Shown here: positions 37,339 through 45,250 of the stretch, piece by piece
How the letters are laid out: each line of letters starts with the position of its first letter
Position numbering within the stretch: position 1 is the stretch's first letter
Assembly (NCBI GenBank): GCA_003647275.1
Contig: QMMN01000013.1
Location: 1 to 55,934 of the forward strand
DNA length: 55,934 nt
Reading direction: 5' to 3'
Origin: Deltaproteobacteria bacterium
Lineage (GTDB): Bacteria; Desulfobacterota; Desulfobacteria; Desulfobacterales; C00003060
The notes under the pieces: generated by a model
The model's database searches: none
The model's input: the letters and a program-made list of their open reading frames with translations, nothing else
What the model was told of the DNA's origin: nothing
Position numbers and translations under genes: made by a program

Positions 37339-38151
37339 TTGGCAGGAGAAGAACCGATCTTAAAGATCAATAATATTGAGGTCAAGTACCACGAGGTCAT
37401 TCTGGTTCTCAAGGGTGTTTCCATCGAGGTCCCGAAAAGGTCGATTGTGGCCCTCCTTGGGGCCAACGGGGCCGGAAAGAGTACGACCCTGAAGGCGATC
37501 TCCGGCCTGTTGAAACATGAAAACGGGGAAGTCACCGACGGGTCGATTGAGTTTATGGGCGAGCGCATCGACAGGCTGAGTGCCGAAAAGATCGCCAAGA
37601 TGGGCATCGTCCAGGTGATCGAGGGACGCAGAGTCTTTGAACACCTTACTGTAGAGCAGAACCTCAAGGTGGGTGCGCACCTGAGACGGGACGGCAGGTC
37701 TATCAAAGAGGGGCTGGAAATGGTCTATAACTACTTCCCGCGGCTAAGAGAAAAGCGGAATGAGATCGCTGGCTTTGTCAGCGGCGGAGAGCAGCAGATG
37801 ACCGTTGTTGGCCGTGCGTTGATGACCAACCCCAAGCTGATTCTCCTGGATGAACCCTCCATGGGGCTTGCGCCTCTCCTGATACACGAAATCTTTAACA
37901 TTATCACCCGTCTCAATCGGGAGGAGAATATCTCGATCCTCTTGGTAGAGCAGAATGCCAAACTTGCCCTCAATGTGGCTCCCTATGCCTATGTTATGGA
38001 AAATGGCCGTATCGTCATGGATGACACGGCAGAAAGGCTCCGGGAGAATCCGGACATCAAGGACTTCTACCTCGGGCTGACCGATGTTGGGGGCCGAAAG
38101 AGTTTTCGGGACGTAAAACACTACAAGCGAAGAAAACGATGGCTTACTTAG
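37339..38151 (+). CDS. livF: Branched-chain-type ABC transporter ATP-binding protein (LivF-like)
   Basis: 270-residue ATPase. Walker A GANGAGKST, signature VSGGEQQMTVVGRAL, Walker B LILLDEPSMGLAPLL, then VEQNAKLAL. The C-terminus is longer than usual, with a basic tail (KSFRDVKHYKRRKRW). The TTG start at 37339 is supported by GGAGG 8 nt upstream. Completes the transporter with LivG, LivH, LivM and the binding protein. Confidence 0.92.
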   Translation: MAGEEPILKINNIEVKYHEVILVLKGVSIEVPKRSIVALLGANGAGKSTTLKAISGLLKHENGEVTDGSIEFMGERIDRLSAEKIAKMGIVQVIEGRRVFEHLTVEQNLKVGAHLRRDGRSIKEGLEMVYNYFPRLREKRNEIAGFVSGGEQQMTVVGRALMTNPKLILLDEPSMGLAPLLIHEIFNIITRLNREENISILLVEQNAKLALNVAPYAYVMENGRIVMDDTAERLRENPDIKDFYLGLTDVGGRKSFRDVKHYKRRKRWLT

Positions 38152-38178
38152 CCCTAAAATGCAGTAGGGAGGTATAAT

Positions 38179-38793
38179 ATGCGTAAGAGATCAATCATAC
38201 CGACAGGTTTTGTTGTCATTGTGCTTGGGGCGTTTTTGTTCGCCTGCGCGACAGTGCCGACGCCGACCGAGCAAAATTTTAAGACCCCGGTTGTTACTCT
38301 GAATTCGGTAGAGCTGGCTCACTACTGGGGATGGTGGTACTTTTCCAAGAAGGTACAGCCCACCAAGGGAAAGGCGGGCGACTATGGGGCACCATTGGAT
38401 TTTGCGTTCATCTTTGATATTGAAAACCCCAATCCCTATCCAGTGATGATGGAGCATCTCAAGTTTACGGTCGCCTTTGAGGAGTTTGATCTCAATACGG
38501 TCAGCTCCATGGAGACTCAGTGGGTCCCCGCAGGCAAGACCAACCAGGTGCGGGTCCATGCCATGTTCGACGGCAGACAATCCCTGCTAAGCCTGCTGGT
38601 CACTGGTGGGTTTAAGTTAAAGGAAAAGGGGATGGGTGTTGGTGCTGGAGGCGCTTTTAAGCAACTAGAGGCGTGGTGGGTTGGAGCCCCTGAGTTCTCC
38701 TTTCCAATCTATGTAAAGGAGGGTTCGGCCGTTTTCAAAGCGGATGGTCTGACGTCCGTGGTCACTTTTAGCGGTACATTCCCTCAGGAGTAA
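38179..38793 (+). CDS. LEA14/WHy-domain lipoprotein
   Basis: 204-residue predicted lipoprotein: hydrophobic lead, then the lipobox LFAC (acylated Cys about residue 23). The mature part is a single immunoglobulin-like WHy/LEA type 2 domain, recognisable by FDIENPNPYPVMMEHLKFTV and WVPAGKTNQVRV. Such proteins are membrane-anchored and of uncertain role. Strong GGAGG before the ATG and only 27 nt after livF, so probably the last gene of the liv operon. Confidence 0.8.
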   Translation: MRKRSIIPTGFVVIVLGAFLFACATVPTPTEQNFKTPVVTLNSVELAHYWGWWYFSKKVQPTKGKAGDYGAPLDFAFIFDIENPNPYPVMMEHLKFTVAFEEFDLNTVSSMETQWVPAGKTNQVRVHAMFDGRQSLLSLLVTGGFKLKEKGMGVGAGGAFKQLEAWWVGAPEFSFPIYVKEGSAVFKADGLTSVVTFSGTFPQE

Positions 38794-38800
38794 TCCCAGA

Positions 38801-38902
38801 ACATAAGACGTGTGCATGTCTGGAGACCGTTGATTTTGTTTGTGTGCCAAGGCCTGGAGATGTACCAATTCATGTGGAACAGAACATGCACGCGTCTTAT
38901 GT
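38801..38902. repeat. 102-bp element bounded by a 19-bp inverted repeat
   Basis: ACATAAGACGTGTGCATGT (38801-38819) and ACATGCACGCGTCTTATGT (38884-38902) are inverted repeats matching at 18 of 19 positions around a 64-nt centre. There is no T-run after it, so it looks more like a miniature mobile element or a long hairpin than a terminator. Confidence 0.6.
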
Positions 38903-38907
38903 CGTAT

Positions 38908-39050
38908 TGGTCGAATGGTTGCGCGGCGCGTTTAGCGCAAAGCTTCACTTTGTGTCGGCGTTCGGTTCACGTTAAATGGTTCTGAAAAATGATGCAAACC
39001 GACAGACGAGTGACGTAACGAGCAGCGCAGCTGATGGACGATAGACTTTA
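38908..39050. repeat. Family S repeat, copy 3
   Basis: Contains GAATGGTTGCGCGGCGCGTT and further AACGG/TAACG-like units ending GACGAGTGACGTAACGAGCA. Related to 2725-2782 and 4742-4868. It fills the gap before the PaaK-like gene. Confidence 0.5.
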
Positions 39051-39076
39051 ATTGTACTTTGCGGAGATGGACATTC

Positions 39077-40363
39077 ATGACGGCGAGGATTGATCGCACA
39101 TCCGGTTATTATAACCAGACCCTTGAGACCCTTTCACCGGAAGACAGAGCGACCTACCAGAATGCCGAGCTTCAGAAAATAGTTCAATACGCCTATAAAA
39201 ACGCTCCTGCTATCAGGAAAAAACTTGATAGCACCAACACAAAGCCTGATGACATAAAGTGCGTCAAAGACTTAGAGAGACTTCCTATTACCCATAAGCA
39301 CGAGCTGGCCCAACTCCAGCAGCAAGACCCGCCGTTTGGCGGCTTTCTGGGTGTGCCCTGGAATCGTCTGAAAAGGATCTGCATGTCTCCAGGTCCCATC
39401 TATGAACCAGAAGAGATTCACAGCCAGAATGATCGCTGGACCCAGGCCTTTTTTTCAGCTGGTTTTCGGAAGGGGGATATCGGCCAGATTACGTTCAGTT
39501 ATCACCTTGTACCCCCTGCCTTCTGGTTTGAGGATGCCCTTCACAGGCTGGGGTGCATTGCAACGCCGGGTGGTGTTGGCAACACTGAGCTTCAAGTGCG
39601 TATGATGCACGACTTGAAGGTTACTGGATATGTTGGCACCCCGAGTTTTCTGGTGAATATCTCCAAGAAGGCTCGGGAAGTGGGTTATGACTTACAAAAG
39701 GACCTTTATCTGGAGGTTGGCTTCGTGGCTGGCGAAATGCTACCTGACTCTCTCCGCAATGAACTGGAGGCGTCCTTTGGTATGATTGTTCGCCAGGGAT
39801 ACGGCACAGCTGACGTGGGATGCTTGGCATTTGAATGTTACCACAAAAATGGCATGCACTTTCCTTACAACTGTATTGTAGAAATCGTGGACCCTGAGAC
39901 AGGGCGTCAGCTTGGACCTGGTGAGACCGGGGAGGTCGTAGCCACAATCTTTGACCAAGTCTATCCCATGATTCGGTTTGGTACAGGAGACCTGTCCTAT
40001 TTTACAGATGAGCCCTGCCCATGTGGGCGTACGGCCAACCGCCTGGTAAAGATCCTGGGACGCCTGGATCAGGTAACCAAAGTCAAGGGGATGTTTATTC
40101 ATCCGGACAACGCCGATGAAGTGGCGGCCAGGTTTCCTGAGATTAGCCGGTATCAGGTGGTGGTGACCCGGGAGGCCCATGTAGATCAGATGACCTTTGC
40201 GATTGAGCTTAAGGAGGGTGTTGAGGCCACCGAGGCGTTGGCCAAGCGGATTGAATCGGCTATTCCAAACAGCATGCGGGTTCGCGGAAAGGTCACATTC
40301 ATTGAGAGGGGCACACTGCCTGAAGATTACAAAAAGATCGATGATAGAAGGAGGTGGAATTAG
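39077..40363 (+). CDS. Phenylacetate-CoA ligase-like AMP-dependent synthetase
   Basis: 428-residue PaaK-family ligase, a compact AMP-forming enzyme acting on aryl-acetates or related acids. Recognisable parts are the N-terminal LQKIVQYAYKNAPAIRKKLD, MSPGP at the position where PaaK usually has the SSGTTG-type loop, RQGYGTADVGCLAFEC, IRFGTGDLSYFTDEPCPCGR with three Cys, and LGRLDQVTKVKGMFIHP. The P-loop-like segment is degenerate (ICMSPGPIYEP), so activity or substrate may differ. GGAG lies about 10 nt before the ATG chosen at 39077. The shape-gene cluster starts 14 nt after its stop codon, so they share a transcript. Confidence 0.85.
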   Translation: MTARIDRTSGYYNQTLETLSPEDRATYQNAELQKIVQYAYKNAPAIRKKLDSTNTKPDDIKCVKDLERLPITHKHELAQLQQQDPPFGGFLGVPWNRLKRICMSPGPIYEPEEIHSQNDRWTQAFFSAGFRKGDIGQITFSYHLVPPAFWFEDALHRLGCIATPGGVGNTELQVRMMHDLKVTGYVGTPSFLVNISKKAREVGYDLQKDLYLEVGFVAGEMLPDSLRNELEASFGMIVRQGYGTADVGCLAFECYHKNGMHFPYNCIVEIVDPETGRQLGPGETGEVVATIFDQVYPMIRFGTGDLSYFTDEPCPCGRTANRLVKILGRLDQVTKVKGMFIHPDNADEVAARFPEISRYQVVVTREAHVDQMTFAIELKEGVEATEALAKRIESAIPNSMRVRGKVTFIERGTLPEDYKKIDDRRRWN

Positions 40364-40377
40364 TTCGAGGAATGAAC

Positions 40378-41748
40378 ATGATCTTTGTGGTGACCTTTGC
40401 TTCAAAGGTTCCTCGTGTCATACGAGTATTGGTTGCGCAATCTTTGTTGATCTTCACGCTGTTTCCTGTGGCGTTCGCCTCGGGGGCTTCCGAGCAGCAT
40501 CTGCTGCAGGGCCAACTCATCCCTGATTCACTTGTCAGTCTCAGTTCGGATAATGGCCCGAGCTATGCGATTCTTGTGGAGAAAGACACCCAGAGTGTCA
40601 TGGTTTACGAATACGAGAAAACCTTCGCCCTAAAGCACCGGTTTGTCTGTTCCACTGGGGAAGTGAGAGGCAACAAGGAAAAATCTGGAGATCGAAAGAC
40701 CCCCGAAGGGATTTATTTTTTTACTAAAGCTTTTAACAAGAGGGAGTTGAGCCCCATTTACGGCAACAGGGCCTTTGTCATGGATTACCCCAATCTGTTG
40801 GATCGGAAGCTGAACCGGGGCGGGAATAATATCTGGCTTCATGGAACCAACAAGCCGATCAAGTCCCGAGATTCAAACGGCTGCGTGGTGATGGATAATG
40901 ATGATCTGGAAATACTCGCTCGATATATCTCTCTAAACCGTACGCCGATCATCATAAACCAAAAGCTGTACATGGTACCAGCCGATAGTCAACTGGCAGA
41001 CAAAGAAAGCCTCCAGGGGTTCCTGGAGGTCTGGAAAACCGCTTTTGTCATAGGAGACAGGGCGAAATATCGCGCATGTTATAGCGAACCTTCTGCAGAT
41101 CTTGACACCTTATGGGAGGCATGGGATGGGATTCGCACCGCTTGGCATCATGCCCAAATTCCCTTTGACATGAGACTTCGAAACCTGACTCTGGTAAGAG
41201 GGAACCCTTGTGTTGTGGCGCTGTTTGATGAAGTCGTCTCCCTGGATCACCACGTGATCACTGCGGGCACCAAAAAACTCTTCCTGGAAAAGAATGGAAA
41301 GACCTGGAAAATTTTGGGGGAGACATACCAGCCGAGCGTCTTGGACCAAGGGGCTGATAGGCCACTGGTAATGGCCCTTAATCGCCTGGACCGGCTCCGC
41401 AGAGACCACAGGGCCATTTCTGATCTGGTTGCAGAATGGGCTGAGGCGTGGAGTTCCAAAGATATCAGACGTTATCGTGCCTGCTATGCCGAAGATTTTT
41501 GGTCCAGAGGCATGAATCTCAAGGCCTGGATCCGCTATAAAGAGGGCCTGAACAAACGCTATGACGCAATCCGAGTCTCGATTGAAGATCTGGAAATCCA
41601 GCAGGGGCCGGAGCGAAGTACGGCGACATTTTTACAGCGATACGATTCAAGCGGGTATGAGTCTGTGGGCATCAAGCGCCTCCGACTTAAACGCACGGGA
41701 GGAGCATGGAAAATTTATCGAGAGACCTGGCGCAGGGTTCGCAAGTAA
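40378..41748 (+). CDS. YkuD-domain peptidoglycan peptidase with NTF2-like domains (Csd6/Pgp2-like)
   Basis: Periplasmic protein of 456 residues from the ATG at 40378 (GAGGA 6 nt upstream; earlier GTG/ATG starts at 40354/40372 are possible). Signal-type helix VLVAQSLLIFTLFPVAFA. The YkuD catalytic domain (about 60-200) carries WLHGTNKPIKSRDSNGCVVM with active-site His155 and Cys169. Two NTF2/SnoaL-like domains follow, each beginning FLEVWKTAFVIGDRAKYRAC or LVAEWAEAWSSKDIRRYRAC. YkuD plus C-terminal NTF2 is the architecture of Helicobacter Csd6 and Campylobacter Pgp2, which are LD-carboxypeptidases that trim wall tetrapeptides to tripeptides and set helical shape. An ordinary LD-transpeptidase remains possible. 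Confidence 0.82.
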   Translation: MIFVVTFASKVPRVIRVLVAQSLLIFTLFPVAFASGASEQHLLQGQLIPDSLVSLSSDNGPSYAILVEKDTQSVMVYEYEKTFALKHRFVCSTGEVRGNKEKSGDRKTPEGIYFFTKAFNKRELSPIYGNRAFVMDYPNLLDRKLNRGGNNIWLHGTNKPIKSRDSNGCVVMDNDDLEILARYISLNRTPIIINQKLYMVPADSQLADKESLQGFLEVWKTAFVIGDRAKYRACYSEPSADLDTLWEAWDGIRTAWHHAQIPFDMRLRNLTLVRGNPCVVALFDEVVSLDHHVITAGTKKLFLEKNGKTWKILGETYQPSVLDQGADRPLVMALNRLDRLRRDHRAISDLVAEWAEAWSSKDIRRYRACYAEDFWSRGMNLKAWIRYKEGLNKRYDAIRVSIEDLEIQQGPERSTATFLQRYDSSGYESVGIKRLRLKRTGGAWKIYRETWRRVRK

Positions 41749-42563
41749 AAAAACCCGGCCATATGCATAAAGCACCGAGGCACTGGACAGTCCTTTTAAT
41801 CGGTGATCTTGGCAAGATCGTCTCTTTTCGCCTAAGCAAACCATTGGTGCTTGCCCTGACAGTTTGCGTTACTGCGAGTTTATCTATTGTTATTTATTGG
41901 GTGGTTTCTTACAACTCGGTCTGCATGGAAAACACCCAGTTGAAAAAGGAGTTGGACACACTTACAGCAGGCCTTAAAGCTGCCGAGAGGGAAAGGGAAA
42001 AGGCCTTGGTTCGTTTAATGGTGCTTGAGGGCAAGGCCGAGCAAACTGATGAAGCACCGGCGGCCACCGTGCAAGAGCCCACAGCCGATAAACCAGAGGG
42101 GGAAGAAGGGGCAAAATCGGTTGGTCCGGTATCTCCGGCCCCAGCACCCGAGACACGGGAAACCGTCCAAAAGGTCTCTCCGGGCCCGGCAAGGATGTCC
42201 GTTGAAAACTTCAAAATAAGGCAAGACCCGGAAGATAATGCTTTGAAATGTGAGTTTCTCCTGAGAAATATTGATCCCCAAGGCATGAAGATCTCAGGGC
42301 ATACCTTCGTTGTTCTCAATCCCAAAGAGGGCTCAGGGGAGTCCCCTAAGGCATTCCCATGGACTCCTCTGAAAGATGGGAGGCCCACTCTTTTTCAAAG
42401 GGGGCAGCGTTTTTCCATTGCCCGATTTATGGTTGTTCATGGTACATTGACGGGTGTGAGTGCGATTGACCGCTTCACCACCGCTACGGTTTACGTGTAT
42501 GCGAATACCGGCGATCTCCTCGTGGAAAAAGTTTTTGAGGTGGACAAGGTATTTGAATCATAA
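41706..42563 (+). CDS. Single-span membrane protein with periplasmic coiled coil, unknown family
   Basis: 285 residues. A short cytoplasmic part (RHWTVLLIGDLGKIVSFRLS), one helix (VLALTVCVTASLSIVIYWVV), a coiled coil (about 72-112), a Pro/Glu/Ala-rich linker (about 113-160) and a compact beta-rich C-terminal domain (about 165-285). The N-terminal layout resembles M23-type wall hydrolases such as Csd1, but no LytM catalytic motif (HxxxD, HxH) is present. It overlaps the YkuD gene by 43 nt and is followed 5 nt later by the Csd4-like gene. It may be a scaffold that links the wall peptidases to the bactofilin, as Csd5/Csd7 do in Helicobacter. This is inferred from position only. Confidence 0.7.
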   Translation: MENLSRDLAQGSQVKKPGHMHKAPRHWTVLLIGDLGKIVSFRLSKPLVLALTVCVTASLSIVIYWVVSYNSVCMENTQLKKELDTLTAGLKAAEREREKALVRLMVLEGKAEQTDEAPAATVQEPTADKPEGEEGAKSVGPVSPAPAPETRETVQKVSPGPARMSVENFKIRQDPEDNALKCEFLLRNIDPQGMKISGHTFVVLNPKEGSGESPKAFPWTPLKDGRPTLFQRGQRFSIARFMVVHGTLTGVSAIDRFTTATVYVYANTGDLLVEKVFEVDKVFES

Positions 42564-42567
42564 AAGT

Positions 42568-44385
42568 ATGAAGCTTCGATTTTCTACATTCAAAGACTCG
42601 GGTACAGGGCGGGCAAGGCGGGTCCTTTATCTCCTCTTTGTCCTTTTCTTGATCCCCAATACGGGATGGGCCAAACGAATCCATGATGTCTATTTTCAGG
42701 GAACTGATTATGAACTCCATGTTTATAGGATATACGGTCAGAAGCCGGGCAAGACCCTGCTTCTGATAGGAGGCAGCCAGGGAAACGAACCCGGGGCATT
42801 TCTGTCAGCAGACCTGTATGCGGATATGGCCCTGGCTAAAGGGAATCTCATTGTGGTGCCGAGGGCAAATTTTTATTCCATTGTGCTCAATCGTCGTCAA
42901 ATCAATGAGGATATGAACCGGAAATTTGCCGAAAGCTCGGAGACGAATTATGAGGCAAAGATTGTCGCTATACTCAAGGAGCTGATTGGAGAGAGCGACT
43001 GCCTCCTAAATCTCCATGACGGCTCTGGCTTCTTTTCAGAACGCTGGGAAAGCCCGATGAGGAATCCCAACCGGTTCGGGCAATCGATCATTGCTGATTG
43101 CGAGACTTACACGGTTCCTGAAACTGGCGAGACCTTACATTTAGGGGACATGGCGCGGCGCGTGATAGACCGGATGAACGTGCACATAAAGGAGCCGGGC
43201 CATCGGTTCCGCTTCAACAATCACCGGACCAGAGACCCTGATTCACCGCATCCCGAACAACGTAAATCTGCAACCTATTATGCCCTTTATCGATGCGGGA
43301 TACCGGCATTTGGCATTGAGACCAGCAAGTCTCTCCCTCTGGAGACGAAAGTGCGCCATCACAATCTTGCCATCAATGCCTTCATGGATCTGTTCGGCAT
43401 CATTCCGGAGACCCCTGGTATCTATCTGGATCCCCCGGTCATGCGGTATGTGGTCCTTGCGGTAAATAACAACATGCCCTTTGCTGTTCCAAATGGACAC
43501 ACCTTGCGGATCAGTCCTGGGGATGTGGTCAACATCTCTCATATTGAGGCCAATTACAAACGCGGGCTTAGCGCTGATATACTCGGTTATGGGGCGGTCA
43601 ACGACGTGAATAAGCCGATTCAAATTACCCGTCCCACCCAAGTTGTCGTACGCAAGGATCATCACCCTTGCGGCATGATCAAGATTTCCCTTGATGCCTC
43701 CAAATCTCAGGTTCATATCGTTTCTGCAGTGCCAGAGGTGTTGTTTTTCAGGGCAAGGATCAACGGCGATGAGCATCTATTTATGAACAACGCCCACGTG
43801 AAATTGATAAAAGGGGACAGATTTGAGCTGGTTGATGTGACCACGAACCTGGAAGATCCTTCAAAGATCGTTGTGAATTTTAAGGGGTTTGTTGGAAATC
43901 CCCGCAACAACACAGGGGAAGATCGTGGGTATGTGATACATACAGGACGTGACCTCTGGCAGCGGTATTCTCTGAGCGGCAAGGGGGAGCAATACCAGAC
44001 CGTGGTCAAGCATGGAGATACTGTGTTGGGACGACTATTCATTGACCTGACAGATCCTGTATTTGACTATGTGATTCTGCAAGTGAATGGTGGCGTGAAA
44101 CAGTGCCTCTTCCCGAATGATTCGCTGGCCATTCGTCCAGGGGATGCCATCAGGATCCTTGACATCAAGACAAATATCCAGAAAAATGTGGGGATCCAGG
44201 CCTTCTTGAAAGGAGCCGACACAAGCTTTTGCCTTTTTTCCGGTGGTGTGGGTTTTCCCTGGACCCACGGCTCAGAAGGCATCGACCCTCAAGACAAACA
44301 GTACAAAATTGTGGTTCATCGAGAGCACATCGGACTCGGTTCAGTCATTCTAGATCTGGTAGAAGGCACATATCATGGCGGATAA
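42568..44385 (+). CDS. M14/M99-type DL-carboxypeptidase (Csd4/Pgp1-like)
   Basis: Secreted metallopeptidase of 605 residues from the ATG at 42568 (signal helix VLYLLFVLFLIP then NTGWA). Zinc site: GGSQGNEPG gives Gln71 and Glu74, and LLNLHDGSG gives His150. FGIETSK carries the likely catalytic Glu251. Gln in place of the first zinc His is the diagnostic oddity of Helicobacter Csd4 (recalled as Gln46/Glu49/His128), with near-identical spacing. Csd4 cuts wall tripeptide to dipeptide. After the catalytic domain are three copies of a beta domain (about 290-345, 395-450, 510-570). Length exceeds Csd4 (about 440). The start within the previous gene at 42460 is rejected for lack of a signal. Confidence 0.82.
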   Translation: MKLRFSTFKDSGTGRARRVLYLLFVLFLIPNTGWAKRIHDVYFQGTDYELHVYRIYGQKPGKTLLLIGGSQGNEPGAFLSADLYADMALAKGNLIVVPRANFYSIVLNRRQINEDMNRKFAESSETNYEAKIVAILKELIGESDCLLNLHDGSGFFSERWESPMRNPNRFGQSIIADCETYTVPETGETLHLGDMARRVIDRMNVHIKEPGHRFRFNNHRTRDPDSPHPEQRKSATYYALYRCGIPAFGIETSKSLPLETKVRHHNLAINAFMDLFGIIPETPGIYLDPPVMRYVVLAVNNNMPFAVPNGHTLRISPGDVVNISHIEANYKRGLSADILGYGAVNDVNKPIQITRPTQVVVRKDHHPCGMIKISLDASKSQVHIVSAVPEVLFFRARINGDEHLFMNNAHVKLIKGDRFELVDVTTNLEDPSKIVVNFKGFVGNPRNNTGEDRGYVIHTGRDLWQRYSLSGKGEQYQTVVKHGDTVLGRLFIDLTDPVFDYVILQVNGGVKQCLFPNDSLAIRPGDAIRILDIKTNIQKNVGIQAFLKGADTSFCLFSGGVGFPWTHGSEGIDPQDKQYKIVVHREHIGLGSVILDLVEGTYHGG

Positions 44386-44812
44386 ACAAGAGGGCCTTTC
44401 CATTATTGATAAGGGCTTTGAAATGGAGGGGACCCTCAATGTCAAGGGAAAACTGATCATATGCGGCACAGTGCGAGGGACCCTTATTGGCGATCAGGTG
44501 GTTACGGCTCCAGGAAGTCGTGTTTTTGCTCAGGCCAATGTCCGTGAGATGATCATCCGCGGTTATTTTGAAGGTGATATTACGGCCTGTGAGAGCCTGC
44601 AGATATTGAATACAGGTCACTTCTTGGGTAAGATTATTTGTAAGAACCTAACGGTCGAAGCAGGTGGCAGACTAAACGGGGGCGTTACGCCGCTCAATTC
44701 AAAAGATGCACATTCGCCCGCAGACACGATCATTGCGGCCAAAGGGATGAACTCGGGTTTGCAGCAGACAGAGGACAATACTGAAGAGACAGACCCCTCA
44801 AAGCCCGGTTAA
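44375..44812 (+). CDS. Bactofilin (CcmA-like polymer-forming cytoskeletal protein)
   Basis: 145 residues with a central right-handed beta-helix of short repeats at about 14-105 (TLNVKGKLIICGTVRGTLIG, GYFEGDITACESLQILNTGH, LGKIICKNLTVEAGGRLNGG), flanked by short disordered tails. It self-assembles into filaments without nucleotide, usually membrane-associated, and localises wall enzymes. It overlaps the carboxypeptidase gene by 11 nt. Helicobacter CcmA works with Csd4/Csd6-type peptidases to maintain helical curvature, so finding all three types in one operon supports a shape function. Confidence 0.9.
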   Translation: MADKQEGLSIIDKGFEMEGTLNVKGKLIICGTVRGTLIGDQVVTAPGSRVFAQANVREMIIRGYFEGDITACESLQILNTGHFLGKIICKNLTVEAGGRLNGGVTPLNSKDAHSPADTIIAAKGMNSGLQQTEDNTEETDPSKPG

Positions 44813-44931
44813 ATTCGTGTCTTGTCACTTTAAACAACGCGCATTACGCCTTTTTCCCATAACACCGTTGGCTGTGGAGCATAGCAAAAAGTTCTTCCGT
44901 CCACACGGGAACGAATCCGTCCTTAAACACC

Positions 44932-45150
44932 TCACGTTTTACCTTTGAAGCCTAACGTAACGTGTTCTCCCTCCACGATCACAGGGACCCTGCGTTTGCC
45001 GCCCGAGTGTTGAAGCATGGCTTCGAGTTGTTTTGAATCAGCCACAACATTTAAATATTTGACTTGCTTGCCTGCCTTGGCGTAGACCTGCCGGGCTGCT
45101 GTGGTGTAAGGTCAGGTGTCTTTTCCGAAGATGAGAACCTCTTCTGACAT
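44932..45150 (-). CDS. Glutaredoxin-like selenoprotein (UXX-star type) with in-frame UGA
   Basis: 72 residues read through one TGA. ATG at 45150 has GGGGAGGG 6 nt upstream. Codon 13 is TGA (45114-45112), giving KDT-Sec-PYT. It then continues as TAARQVYAKAGKQVKYLNVV, DSKQLEAMLQHSGGKRRVP, VIVEGEHVTLGFKGKT and stop TGA at 44932. Sec-Pro-Tyr-Thr sits exactly where glutaredoxins have CPYT/CPYC, and GGKRRVPVIV is the cis-Pro/GSH-region equivalent. This pattern matches the small UXX-star selenoproteins reported from Desulfobacterota and relatives. GACCT just after the UGA can pair with AGGTC 19 nt later, part of a possible bacterial SECIS hairpin. The gene is convergent with the bactofilin operon. 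Confidence 0.85.
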
Positions 45151-45250
45151 AACGAGCCCTCCCCTTTATTGTTGATAATGATTTTTACGAATGGGAGTAT
45201 CTATGTTTACATCTAAACATCTGCCAGCGAACCTCTCTGCATGATTTGTT

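Noticed and set aside
42460-42567. Upstream start for the Csd4-like protein
   Set aside because: It would lie inside the previous gene and bury the signal peptide; ATG 42568 gives a normal secreted N-terminus.
44813-44931. Intrinsic terminator between the convergent bactofilin and selenoprotein genes
   Set aside because: Only weak pairings without a T-run were seen.
45112-45114. Nonsense mutation / pseudogene reading of the TGA in the small redox gene
   Set aside because: The codon falls exactly at the redox-active Cys position, with an intact frame and strong ribosome site, so Sec is more likely than a random stop.
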